Below are positions 1 through 5,860 of a stretch of DNA of 7,373 nucleotides, in pieces. The stretch's first letter is position 1; every line of letters starts with the position of its first letter. The notes under the pieces were generated by a model, which did no database searches, had not been told where the DNA came from, and was given only the letters and a program-made list of their open reading frames with translations. The position numbers and the translations under genes were made by a program. The DNA lies in the NCBI GenBank assembly GCA_036675585.1, contig JAKFES010000249.1, positions 1 to 7,373 on the forward strand, given 5' to 3'. This DNA comes from Zeimonas sp036675585. Lineage in GTDB: Bacteria; Pseudomonadota; Gammaproteobacteria; Burkholderiales; Burkholderiaceae_E.

Positions 1-873
1 GGTGAGCGTCTCCGGCACGTAGAGCATCTCCTGCAGGTTCTTGGTCAGGTCGATCGAGCCGCCGCGCAACGACTGCGCCAGCAGCTGCTTGGTGTGCACG
101 AAACCGAGCACCTCGTCGAGTCCGTCGCGGCACACCGGGAAGCGCGAGTGCTCGGATTCGGCGACCTTGCGCAGGTTCGCCTCGATCCCGTCGGTGACGT
201 CGAGCCAGACGATGTCGGGCCTGGGCACCATCAGCGAGGAGATCTGGCGATCGTCGAGGCGGAACACGTTGCGCACCATCGCGTGCTCGCTGCGCTCGAT
301 CACGCCGGCGTCGGATCCCTCGGCGAGCATCGCGTGGATCTCTTCCTCGGTGACCGACGGCGTGGTGATCCGGTTCGCGCCGAAGGCGCGCAGCAGCACC
401 TCGGTGGACCACGACAGCAGGCGGACGAACGGGCGCGTGCCCTTGGCGAGGATCGTCATCGGGCGCGCGACGTAGCGCGCGACGTTCTCGGGGTCGATCT
501 GGCCGAGCCGCTTCGGCACCAGCTCGCCGACGACGATCGAGACGTAGGTGACGACGATGACGACCAGCGCCGTCGCCGCGTAGTCGGACCACGGCTGCAG
601 CGCGCCCAGGGTCTCGAGCCAGTCGGCGAACGGCTCGGCGAGGGCGGCCTGGCCGACGATCCCGTTGAGCACGCCGATCGACGTGATGCCGATCTGGATC
701 GTCGACAGGAAGCGGTTCGGGTCGCCGCCCAGCGCCAGCGCGACCACCGCCGAGCGGTCGCCGTCCTCGGCGAGTTTCTGCAGGCGCGCCTTGCGCGCCG
801 TGACCAGGGCGATCTCCGACATCGCGAACAGGCCGTTCACCACGATCAGCGCGAACAGGATGGCGATTTCCAT
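1..873 (-). CDS. CNNM/CBS-domain membrane protein, HlyC/CorC family (YtfL/PaeA-like), 3' end missing
   Basis: This is an inner-membrane protein of the CNNM (DUF21) plus CBS-pair family, historically called hemolysin C/CorC; members are linked to Mg2+/Co2+ or polyamine efflux. The 291 visible codons run from ATG at 873 off the left edge; full proteins are about 430 residues. Residues 1-22 form a first membrane segment (MEIAILFALIVVNGLF), followed by the family-typical SEIALVTARKARL. Further hydrophobic segments lie near 55-75 (with IQIGIT and LNGIVGQAA) and 98-116, ending in GELVPKRLG (116-124). MVPRPD (215-220) marks entry into the first CBS motif, which continues to about 273 (HSRFPVC, LGFVHTKQLL). 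The second CBS motif and the C-terminal CorC/HlyC domain lie outside the window. The IVGQAA, PKRLG and MVPR blocks resemble E. coli YtfL (PaeA, a cadaverine/putrescine exporter), by memory rather than alignment. In-frame stop TGA at 897-895 leaves no upstream ATG. The Shine-Dalgarno match is poor. Confidence 0.93.
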   Translation of the reverse strand, partial: MEIAILFALIVVNGLFAMSEIALVTARKARLQKLAEDGDRSAVVALALGGDPNRFLSTIQIGITSIGVLNGIVGQAALAEPFADWLETLGALQPWSDYAATALVVIVVTYVSIVVGELVPKRLGQIDPENVARYVARPMTILAKGTRPFVRLLSWSTEVLLRAFGANRITTPSVTEEEIHAMLAEGSDAGVIERSEHAMVRNVFRLDDRQISSLMVPRPDIVWLDVTDGIEANLRKVAESEHSRFPVCRDGLDEVLGFVHTKQLLAQSLRGGSIDLTKNLQEMLYVPETLT

Positions 874-916
874 CAGGTGTCGCGCACCGTGCGGTCAGGC
901 GGGCGGAGCAGGAAAG

Positions 917-935
917 TGGCGCCTTCGCGGCGCCA
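917..935 (-). other. hairpin in the CNNM gene 5' leader
   Basis: TGGCGCC and its exact reverse complement GGCGCCA flank a 5-nt loop, a perfect 7-bp stem. It lies 44 nt upstream of the CNNM start codon, inside the leader implied by the promoter at 1017-1044. No T-run follows it on the minus strand, so it is not a standard intrinsic terminator. It could be a structural element of the mRNA or simply GC-rich chance pairing. Confidence 0.4.
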
Positions 936-1016
936 TCGAGGCTCGGATTCGTTCATTCAGTCAGGCGGAGCCGCCGGTTGCGTGCACCCCGTCCTGCCCA
1001 GGCTGGAGACCGATCG

Positions 1017-1044
1017 ATTATAGCCGCCGCTTTCGCCGTGCGAA
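1017..1044 (-). promoter_or_regulatory. sigma70-type promoter for the CNNM gene
   Basis: On the minus strand a perfect TATAAT lies at 1022-1017, preceded after a 16-bp spacer by TTCGCA (1044-1039), which matches TTGACA at four of six positions. A perfect -10 is unusual in DNA this GC-rich. The implied start near 1010 would give a leader of about 137 nt before the ATG at 873, long for a housekeeping gene. The -10 is well supported; the -35 and start site are inferred. Confidence 0.65.
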
Positions 1045-1070
1045 CCGGCTGCGTGCCCGCGGGCGGGCGG

Positions 1071-1127
1071 CCCCGATCCGGGGTATCCCCGAGACGAGGA
1101 AATCCCCGGGCAGGCGTTATCCCTGAG
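1071..1127. repeat. three 10-bp direct repeats at 17-bp period, with an adjoining inverted repeat
   Basis: TATCCCCGAG (1084-1093), AATCCCCGGG (1101-1110) and TATCCCTGAG (1118-1127) begin exactly 17 bp apart; the consensus is WATCCCYGRG. The first and third differ at one position, the first and second at two. Just upstream, CCCCG (1071-1075) and CGGGG (1079-1083) form an inverted repeat, and the same CGGGG can also pair with CCCCG at 1087-1091. The block sits between the two divergent promoters and probably outside both transcripts, so a cluster of protein-binding sites is the simplest reading. I do not recognise the motif. Confidence 0.6.
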
Positions 1128-1150
1128 GGCGGCGCACCCGGTCCGGCCGT

Positions 1151-1156
1151 TATCAT
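1151..1156 (+). promoter_or_regulatory. possible -10 element for the TRAP-TAXI operon
   Basis: TATCAT matches TATAAT at five of six positions and lies 64 bp before the TAXI start codon. At 17 bp upstream only GGCGGC is present, so there is no recognisable -35. If used, transcription would begin near 1163, just before the palindrome, and depend on an activator. TTATCC (1117-1122) inside the third repeat is an alternative. This is a weak call. Confidence 0.25.
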
Positions 1157-1167
1157 CGGGTGGTTCA

Positions 1168-1194
1168 CGCGTGTGCAGGCTGCACGCGTCTTTT
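1168..1194 (+). promoter_or_regulatory. imperfect palindrome followed by T-run in the TAXI leader (operator or attenuator)
   Basis: CGTGTGCA (1170-1177) pairs with TGCACGCG (1181-1188) around a GGC loop, giving an 8-bp stem with one G-U pair. TCTTTTC (1189-1195) follows, as in a short intrinsic terminator. The block is also bounded by two copies of the self-palindrome ACGCGT (1167-1172 and 1184-1189). It could act as an operator dyad or as a leader attenuator about 25 nt before the start codon. The structure is seen; its role is inferred. Confidence 0.4.
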
Positions 1195-1205
1195 CGTCCG
1201 CCATC

Positions 1206-1210
1206 GGAGA
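1206..1210 (+). promoter_or_regulatory. ribosome-binding site deciding the TAXI start
   Basis: GGAGA lies 9 nt before the GTG at 1220. It selects this GTG over an in-frame GTG at 1160, which has no comparable site and would put 20 extra residues, including charged ones, in front of a normal signal peptide. Confidence 0.7.
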
Positions 1211-1219
1211 CTCGACAAC

Positions 1220-2173
1220 GTGAAGAAGATCCTGCTCGCCATCCTCGCGGTCACTGTGTTCGGCATCGGTACCTTCGCCACGGCGCAGACGACCCGTCTC
1301 TCGATCGGCACCGGCGGCACCGGGGGCGTGTACTACCCGATGGGCGGCGGAATGGCCGCCATCCTGTCGAAGTACGTTCCGGGCTGGGAAGCCACCGCCG
1401 AGGTGACCGGTGCGTCGGTTGCCAACCTGCAGCTGATCGGCCAGGGCAAGCAGGACATCGGTTTCACGATGGCCGACGCGGCCTGGGACGCGGTGTCGGG
1501 CAACGCCAAGTTCAAGGACCGCAAGGTCGACGCGCGCGCGCTGATGGTGCTGTACCCGAACAAGATGCACGTCGTGACGACCGCCGACAGCGGGATCTCG
1601 AAGGTTTCCGACCTGAAAGGCAAGCGCGTCTCCACCGGGGAGCCGAACAGCGGAACCGAGGTCATGTCGATGCGCCTGCTCGAGGCCGCCGGCGTCGGCA
1701 GCGACTTCCAGCGCGAGCGGCTGTCGGTCGCCGAGGGCGTCAACGCGATGAAGGACCGCAAGATCGACGCGCTGCTCTGGGTCGGCGGGCTGCCCACCGC
1801 GGCGATCACCGACCTGGCGACGACGCCCAACATGCAGGTCAAGCTGCTCGACCACGCGCAGTACGCCGATGCGATGAACCAGAAATGGGGTCCGCTCTAC
1901 GTCAAGGGAACGATCCCGGCGAACACCTACAAGGCGCAGGGCGCCGACGTGACGAACCTCGACGTCTGGAACCTGCTCGTCGCCGACAAGAAGATGAGCG
2001 ACGAGATGGCCTACACCATCGTCAAGACGCTGTTCGAGAAGAAGGACGAGCTGGTCGCGGTGCACCGCGAGGCGAAGAACATCCGGCTCGAGGCACAGGC
2101 TTCCGGTTCGCCGATTCCCCTGCACCCGGGCGCACGCAAGTACTACGAAGAGCGCGGAGTGAAGTTCAACTGA
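1220..2173 (+). CDS. TRAP transporter substrate-binding protein, TAXI family
   Basis: This is the periplasmic solute receptor of a TRAP-TAXI importer. It starts at GTG and has 317 residues, a usual TAXI length of about 320. Residues 1-22 form a Sec signal peptide: MKK, a hydrophobic core ILLAILAVTVFGIG, and likely cleavage after ATA-22 before Q23. The mature protein opens with the family signature GTGGTGGVYYPMGG (30-43) and ends with the equally typical PLHPGARKYYEERG (300-313). In between are the expected receptor segments, including VTGASVANLQLIGQGKQDIG and LKGKRVSTGEPNSGTE. The fused permease gene follows 96 bp downstream with a hairpin between, as expected for an operon making more receptor than membrane protein. 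Characterised TAXI proteins bind glutamate/glutamine or 2-oxoacids, but the ligand here cannot be read off. Family assignment is secure. Confidence 0.97.
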   Translation: MKKILLAILAVTVFGIGTFATAQTTRLSIGTGGTGGVYYPMGGGMAAILSKYVPGWEATAEVTGASVANLQLIGQGKQDIGFTMADAAWDAVSGNAKFKDRKVDARALMVLYPNKMHVVTTADSGISKVSDLKGKRVSTGEPNSGTEVMSMRLLEAAGVGSDFQRERLSVAEGVNAMKDRKIDALLWVGGLPTAAITDLATTPNMQVKLLDHAQYADAMNQKWGPLYVKGTIPANTYKAQGADVTNLDVWNLLVADKKMSDEMAYTIVKTLFEKKDELVAVHREAKNIRLEAQASGSPIPLHPGARKYYEERGVKFN

Positions 2174-2217
2174 AGCTCGGCTACTGAAGCGCTCGTTGCA
2201 CGCGCGCGGGTATCGTA

Positions 2218-2243
2218 GGCGGTCGCCCTCTGTGGCGACCGCC
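2218..2243 (+). terminator. intercistronic hairpin (partial terminator or mRNA-stabilising stem)
   Basis: GGCGGTCGCC (2218-2227) and its exact reverse complement GGCGACCGCC (2234-2243) enclose the 6-nt loop CTCTGT, a perfect 10-bp stem. GTCGTTTC follows, only a short interrupted T-run, so termination would be incomplete. Placed 45 nt after the TAXI stop and 26 nt before the permease start, it should protect the upstream message or trim read-through, raising receptor over permease. That role is inferred from other binding-protein operons. Confidence 0.6.
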
Positions 2244-2269
2244 GTCGTTTCACGCGCCCGAAAGAATCG

Positions 2270-4252
2270 ATGACCCCCGACCCCCAGACCGACGCTTCCG
2301 ATCGCGCGGCGAACGAGCAGCGGCTGCACGCCGCCGAGCGCTTCATCGAGGAGGAGGAGGGCGCCGTCAGCCGTTTCGCCGGCCCGCTGCAGGTCCTGGT
2401 CACCGTGCTGCTGGTCGCGATGTCGCTGTTCCACCTGTATGCGGCGGCGTGGATCGTCCCGACGCTCACGCTTCGCCCGGTGCACGTCGGCTTCATGCTG
2501 CTGCTCGTGTTCCTGATCTACCCGGCGACGCCTCGTCTGCGCAACCGGCTGATGTGGTACGACGTCGTACTGGGGCTGGTCGGCGTGGCGACCGTCGCGC
2601 ACATCCTCGTCGGCGGCTACGACTTCTGGGACCGCAGCACGCTGCCCGACCGCGCCGACCTCGTCTATGGCGTGCTGTTCGTCGTGCTCGTGCTCGAGGC
2701 CGCGCGCCGCTCCACCGGCTGGATCATGCCGGCCGTCGTGCTCGTCTTCGTCGCCTACGCGTTCCTCGGGCCGTGGCTGCCCGGCCACTGGGCGCACCGC
2801 GGCTACGACGTCGAAAGCATGATCGGCGTGATGTACATGTCGCTCGAGGGCATCTTCGGCACGGCGATCGACGTGTCGGCGACGCTGATCATCCTGTTCA
2901 CGATCTTCGGCGCGTTCCTGCAGCATTCGGGCGCCGGAAAGTTCTTCCTCGATTTCAGCTTCTCGCTGCTCGGCGGCAAGCGCTCGGGCGCGGGCCGCAC
3001 CGTCGTGCTCTCGTCGTTCCTGCTCGGCGGCCCGTCGGGCTCCGGGGTGGCGACGACGGTGACGATCGGCACGGTCGCGTGGCCGATGCTCGAGAAGGCC
3101 GGCTACGAGCGCAACGCCGCCGGCGGGTTGCTCGCCGCCGGCGGGCTCGGCGCGATCATCTCGCCGCCGGTGCTGGGCGCGGCCGCGTTCCTGATCGCCG
3201 AGTTCCTGAAGATCTCGTATCTCGACGTGCTGAAGATGGCGGTCATCCCGACCTGCCTGTACTACCTGTCGCTGTTCCTGATGGTCGAGATCGACGCGCG
3301 CAAGTACCACTCGACCGCGGTGCTGCTGCCGCCCACGCTCGGCGCCGTGCAGCTCGCCCGCCGCTACTGGTTCCATTTCCTGTCGCTGGTGGCGATCATC
3401 GGCTTCATGATCTACGGCTTCTCGCCGCTGATGTCGGTGTTCTGGGCGACGGTCACCGCGTTCGTCGCCAGCTTCTGCACGCGCGAGACGGCGATGTGGC
3501 CGCGCAAGCTCGTCGCCGCGCTCGCCGACGGATCGCGGCAGGCGCTCAACGTCGCGGCGACCTGCGCGGCGGCGGGCGTCATCGTCGGCGTCGTCGGCAA
3601 GACCGGGCTGGGGCTGAAGTTCAGCTCGATCGTCATCGCCTACGCCGGCGGCAGCCTCTTCCTGACCGCCGTGTACACGGCGATGATCGTGTGGATCATC
3701 GGGCTCGCCGTTCCCGTCACGGCGAGCTACATCATCTGCGCGGTGATCGCCGCGCCCGCGCTCACCAAGCTGGGCGTTCCCGATTACGCCGCGCACATGT
3801 TCATCTTCTATTACGCGGTGCTCTCCGAGGTATCGCCGCCCACCGCGTTGTCGCCGTTCGCCGCCGCCGCGATCACCGACGGCGACCCGTACCGCACGAC
3901 GCTGCAATCGTGGAAATACACCTTGCCCGCATTCCTGCTGCCGTTCGTGTTCGTGCTCGAGCCGGCCGGTGCCGGCCTGCTGCTCATGCCGCCGCCGGGC
4001 GTCGAGTGGACGCGCGTCGCATGGATCGTGTTCACCGCGACGGCCGGGATCGCCGCGCTGGCGGGCGGCGCGCAGAACTGGGTGTGGCTGCGCTGCCTGG
4101 TGTGGGAGCGCATCGCGCTCGTCGCGGCCGGGCTGCTGCTCGTCTATCCGCACGCCACGGCCGACAGCGTCGGCCTGGGGCTGATGGCGCTCGCGATCGC
4201 TTCGCAGTGGCTGCGCAGCCGCCGCCAGCGACCGCAGGCCCTGGCGGGTTAG
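2270..4252 (+). CDS. TRAP transporter fused permease (DctQ-DctM, 4TM/12TM fusion)
   Basis: This 660-residue inner-membrane protein is the ion-coupled permease of the TAXI system, with small (DctQ) and large (DctM) subunits fused in one chain. A charged cytoplasmic N-terminus (1-36, with IEEEEG) precedes the DctQ-like helices near 39-57, 68-86, 97-115 and 130-172. The DctM part follows, with LLGGPSGSGVATTVTIG near 250-266 and SPPVLGAAAF at 298-307. A second related block, SPPTALSPFAAAA, starts at 522, reflecting the internal two-fold repeat of the transport domain. After LQSWKYTLPAFLLPFVF, a further 80-odd residues contain two or three hydrophobic segments, a tail I associate with TAXI-type fusions (DUF3394-like, from memory). 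The start is ATG with a weak upstream GAAAG (2260-2264); the stop is TAG. Family is very secure; substrate is unknown. The next gene is convergent, so the operon ends here. Confidence 0.97.
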   Translation: MTPDPQTDASDRAANEQRLHAAERFIEEEEGAVSRFAGPLQVLVTVLLVAMSLFHLYAAAWIVPTLTLRPVHVGFMLLLVFLIYPATPRLRNRLMWYDVVLGLVGVATVAHILVGGYDFWDRSTLPDRADLVYGVLFVVLVLEAARRSTGWIMPAVVLVFVAYAFLGPWLPGHWAHRGYDVESMIGVMYMSLEGIFGTAIDVSATLIILFTIFGAFLQHSGAGKFFLDFSFSLLGGKRSGAGRTVVLSSFLLGGPSGSGVATTVTIGTVAWPMLEKAGYERNAAGGLLAAGGLGAIISPPVLGAAAFLIAEFLKISYLDVLKMAVIPTCLYYLSLFLMVEIDARKYHSTAVLLPPTLGAVQLARRYWFHFLSLVAIIGFMIYGFSPLMSVFWATVTAFVASFCTRETAMWPRKLVAALADGSRQALNVAATCAAAGVIVGVVGKTGLGLKFSSIVIAYAGGSLFLTAVYTAMIVWIIGLAVPVTASYIICAVIAAPALTKLGVPDYAAHMFIFYYAVLSEVSPPTALSPFAAAAITDGDPYRTTLQSWKYTLPAFLLPFVFVLEPAGAGLLLMPPPGVEWTRVAWIVFTATAGIAALAGGAQNWVWLRCLVWERIALVAAGLLLVYPHATADSVGLGLMALAIASQWLRSRRQRPQALAG

Positions 4253-4288
4253 CGAAGGTGCCTGCTTGATCCGCCGGTCGGCGCGAGC

Positions 4289-4302
4289 CGCGCGCGCGCG
4301 CG
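4289..4302. repeat. (CG)7 alternating run between convergent genes
   Basis: Fourteen bases of strictly alternating CG lie in the 55-bp gap between the permease stop and the argH stop. Such runs are prone to Z-DNA and slippage. Just before it, CGGC-GCGA-GCCG (4279-4290) could form a 4-bp stem capped by a GNRA-type loop. Neither strand shows a hairpin with a T-run, so I see no convincing intrinsic terminator for either gene. Confidence 0.8.
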
Positions 4303-4307
4303 TCGAA

Positions 4308-5708
4308 TCAGACGGCCGCGAGCCGTTCGCGATGGCGCGCGATCGCCGCCCGCACCTGCGCCGGCGCGGTGCCCCCGACGTGATCGCGCGACGCGACCGA
4401 GCCTTCGAGCGAGAGCACCTGCGCGACGTCGGCGTCGATCAGCGGGCTGAATTCGCGCAGCGCGTCGAGGCCGAGCTCGGCGAGGTCGACGCCGCGCTCC
4501 GATGCCGTGCGCACCGCGCGCGCGACCGCCTCGTGCGCGTCGCGAAACGGCAGTCCCTTGCGCACCAGGTAATCGGCCAGATCGGTCGCCGTCGAGAAGC
4601 CCTCGGCCGCGGCCTGGCGCATCCGGTCTTCGTGCACGCGGATCCCGCCGATCAGGTCGACGAAGATGCGCAGCGTCTGCGTGAGCGTATCGGCGGTGTC
4701 GAACAGCGGCTCCTTGTCTTCCTGGTTGTCCTTGTTGTAGGCGAGCGGCTGGCCCTTCATCAGCGTGAGCAGACCGACCAGGTGGCCGTAGACGCGCCCG
4801 GTCTTGCCGCGCGCCAGCTCGGGAACGTCGGGGTTCTTCTTCTGCGGCATGATCGACGAGCCGGTGCAGAACCGGTCGGCGAGATCGATGAACCCGACCC
4901 GCGGCGACATCCACAGGACGAGCTCCTCGGACAGCCGCGAGACGTGCATCATCGCGATGCTCGCCACCGCGCAGAACTCGATGGCGAAATCGCGATCGGA
5001 CACCGCGTCGAGCGAATTGGCGCACACGCCGTCGAAGCCGAGCGCGCGCGCGACACGCTCGCGGTCGATCGGATACGAAGTGCCGGCGAGCGCCGCGGCC
5101 CCCAGCGGCAGGCGATTCACGCGGGCGCGGCAATCGAGCAGCCGCTCGGCGTCGCGCGCGAACATCTCGACGTAGGCGAGCAGGTGGTGGCCGAAGGTCA
5201 CCGGCTGGGCGACCTGCAGGTGCGTGAAGCCCGGCAGGATCGTGTCGGCGTGCCGCTCGGCGAGATCGAGCAGCGCGCGCTGCAGCGACGCGAGATGCGC
5301 GCTGCTCTCGTCGATCGTCGCGCGCAGCCACAGCCGGAGGTCGGTCGCGACCTGGTCGTTGCGCGAGCGCGCCGTGTGCAGCCGCTTGCCCGCGTCGCCG
5401 GCGATCTCGGTCAGGCGTTTCTCGATGTTCAGGTGGACGTCTTCGAGGTCGATCGACCATTCGAATTCGCCGCGCTCGATCTCGCCGCGGATCGTCGCCA
5501 TCGCCTCGCGGATCGCGGCGAGCTCCGCGGGGGTGAGCAGCGCGACCGCGGCGAGCATTTCGGCGTGCGCCAGCGAAGCGTCGATGTCGACGTCGGCCAG
5601 TCGCCGATCGAAGCCGACCGACGCGGTGTAGCGTTTGACCAACTCGTCGACCGGTTCCGAGAAGCGGGCAGACCAGGCGCTGGATTTCTTCGCAAGTTGA
5701 TCTGTCAT
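4308..5708 (-). CDS. argH: argininosuccinate lyase
   Basis: This cytoplasmic enzyme splits argininosuccinate into arginine and fumarate, the last step of arginine synthesis, and works as a homotetramer. The 466-residue product is close to the usual length (E. coli about 457). It begins MTDQLAKKSSAWSARFSEP, typical of betaproteobacterial ArgH. Superfamily motifs are present in order: HTARSRNDQVATD (111-123), GFTHLQVAQPVTFGHH (160-175) with H163 in the general-acid region, and the signature loop TGSSIMPQKKNPD (282-294) carrying the catalytic serine. No active-site residue looks altered. The ATG at 5708 is chosen over an in-frame ATG at 5804, because that extension would cover the -10 element at 5740-5745 and adds 32 residues unlike the family. 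Upstream ribosome-binding sequence is poor. Divergent linkage to the algZ/algR-type pair is a conserved arrangement as I recall it. Confidence 0.98.
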   Translation of the reverse strand: MTDQLAKKSSAWSARFSEPVDELVKRYTASVGFDRRLADVDIDASLAHAEMLAAVALLTPAELAAIREAMATIRGEIERGEFEWSIDLEDVHLNIEKRLTEIAGDAGKRLHTARSRNDQVATDLRLWLRATIDESSAHLASLQRALLDLAERHADTILPGFTHLQVAQPVTFGHHLLAYVEMFARDAERLLDCRARVNRLPLGAAALAGTSYPIDRERVARALGFDGVCANSLDAVSDRDFAIEFCAVASIAMMHVSRLSEELVLWMSPRVGFIDLADRFCTGSSIMPQKKNPDVPELARGKTGRVYGHLVGLLTLMKGQPLAYNKDNQEDKEPLFDTADTLTQTLRIFVDLIGGIRVHEDRMRQAAAEGFSTATDLADYLVRKGLPFRDAHEAVARAVRTASERGVDLAELGLDALREFSPLIDADVAQVLSLEGSVASRDHVGGTAPAQVRAAIARHRERLAAV

Positions 5709-5739
5709 AATCGGCAGGCACGTAGCGATCGAGGCGGAA

Positions 5740-5745
5740 ATTATA
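5740..5745 (-). promoter_or_regulatory. -10 element of the argH promoter
   Basis: On the minus strand this is a perfect TATAAT in a strongly GC-rich setting, 31 bp upstream of the argH ATG. It implies a start near 5733 and a leader of about 25 nt. At 16-18 bp spacing only GC-rich hexamers such as GCGGGA are found, so the -35 is weak. I see no ARG-box-like AT-rich palindrome here. No clear plus-strand promoter for algZ is visible in 5709-5860. Confidence 0.6.
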
Positions 5746-5832
5746 CGGGCGGCGCCGTCGCATCCCGCGAAGGCACGCAACCCGGCACACTCCGCGCTGC
5801 GCACGTCGAACCGCGCCGCGACGCAAACGTGG

Positions 5833-5851
5833 CCGTTGCGTGCTGCCGTTG
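5833..5851 (+). repeat. CCGTTG direct repeat upstream of algZ
   Basis: CCGTTG occurs at 5833-5838 and 5846-5851, 13 bp apart, immediately before the algZ start codon. LytTR-type regulators recognise direct repeats with a GTT core, and AlgR sites contain CCGTT, so autoregulation is conceivable. The second copy overlaps the ribosome-binding region, and the usual repeat period for LytTR sites is about 21-22 bp, so the match is weak and may be chance. Confidence 0.2.
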
Positions 5852-5857
5852 GGGGAG
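5851..5857 (+). promoter_or_regulatory. ribosome-binding site of algZ
   Basis: GGGGGAG lies 3 nt before the ATG at 5861. The spacing is short, but it is the only purine-rich stretch near either candidate start; the in-frame GTG at 5840 has none. It favours ATG 5861. Confidence 0.65.
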
Positions 5858-5860
5858 TCG

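Larger units (their letters stand above)
874..1219. other. divergent intergenic region between CNNM gene and TRAP-TAXI operon
   Basis: This 346-bp stretch has no coding region I would support. It separates two divergently transcribed genes and must hold both promoters. From left to right I see: a perfect 7-bp hairpin (917-935) in the CNNM leader; a minus-strand promoter with TATAAT (1017-1044); a CCCCG/CGGGG inverted repeat followed by three 17-bp-spaced direct repeats (1071-1127); a weak plus-strand -10 (1151-1156); an imperfect palindrome followed by TCTTTT (1168-1194); and a GGAGA ribosome-binding site (1206-1210). The density of symmetric elements suggests regulation of one or both flanking genes, which is an inference. 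Confidence 0.85.

Noticed and set aside
94..1023. Plus-strand open frame of about 300 codons across the CNNM gene
   Set aside because: Its composition is Arg/Asp/His-rich with no recognisable fold, while the opposite strand encodes a clean CNNM/CBS protein.
1160..1219. Upstream GTG start giving the TAXI protein 20 more residues
   Set aside because: There is no ribosome-binding site. The extension contains Cys/Arg/His residues ahead of a normal signal peptide and overlaps the leader palindrome.
953..4153. A minus-strand open frame of over 1000 codons antisense to the TRAP-TAXI genes
   Set aside because: The predicted protein is a low-complexity run of Arg, Asp, His, Gly and Glu with no domain, typical of a frame opposite GC-rich coding DNA. 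The plus strand carries clear TAXI and DctQM motifs.
5709..5804. Upstream ATG extending ArgH by 32 residues
   Set aside because: It would start before the perfect TATAAT element, and the added residues do not resemble any ArgH N-terminus I know.
5840..5860. GTG start seven codons upstream of algZ ATG
   Set aside because: It has no purine-rich sequence before it, whereas GGGGGAG precedes the ATG at 5861. The short spacing leaves some doubt.
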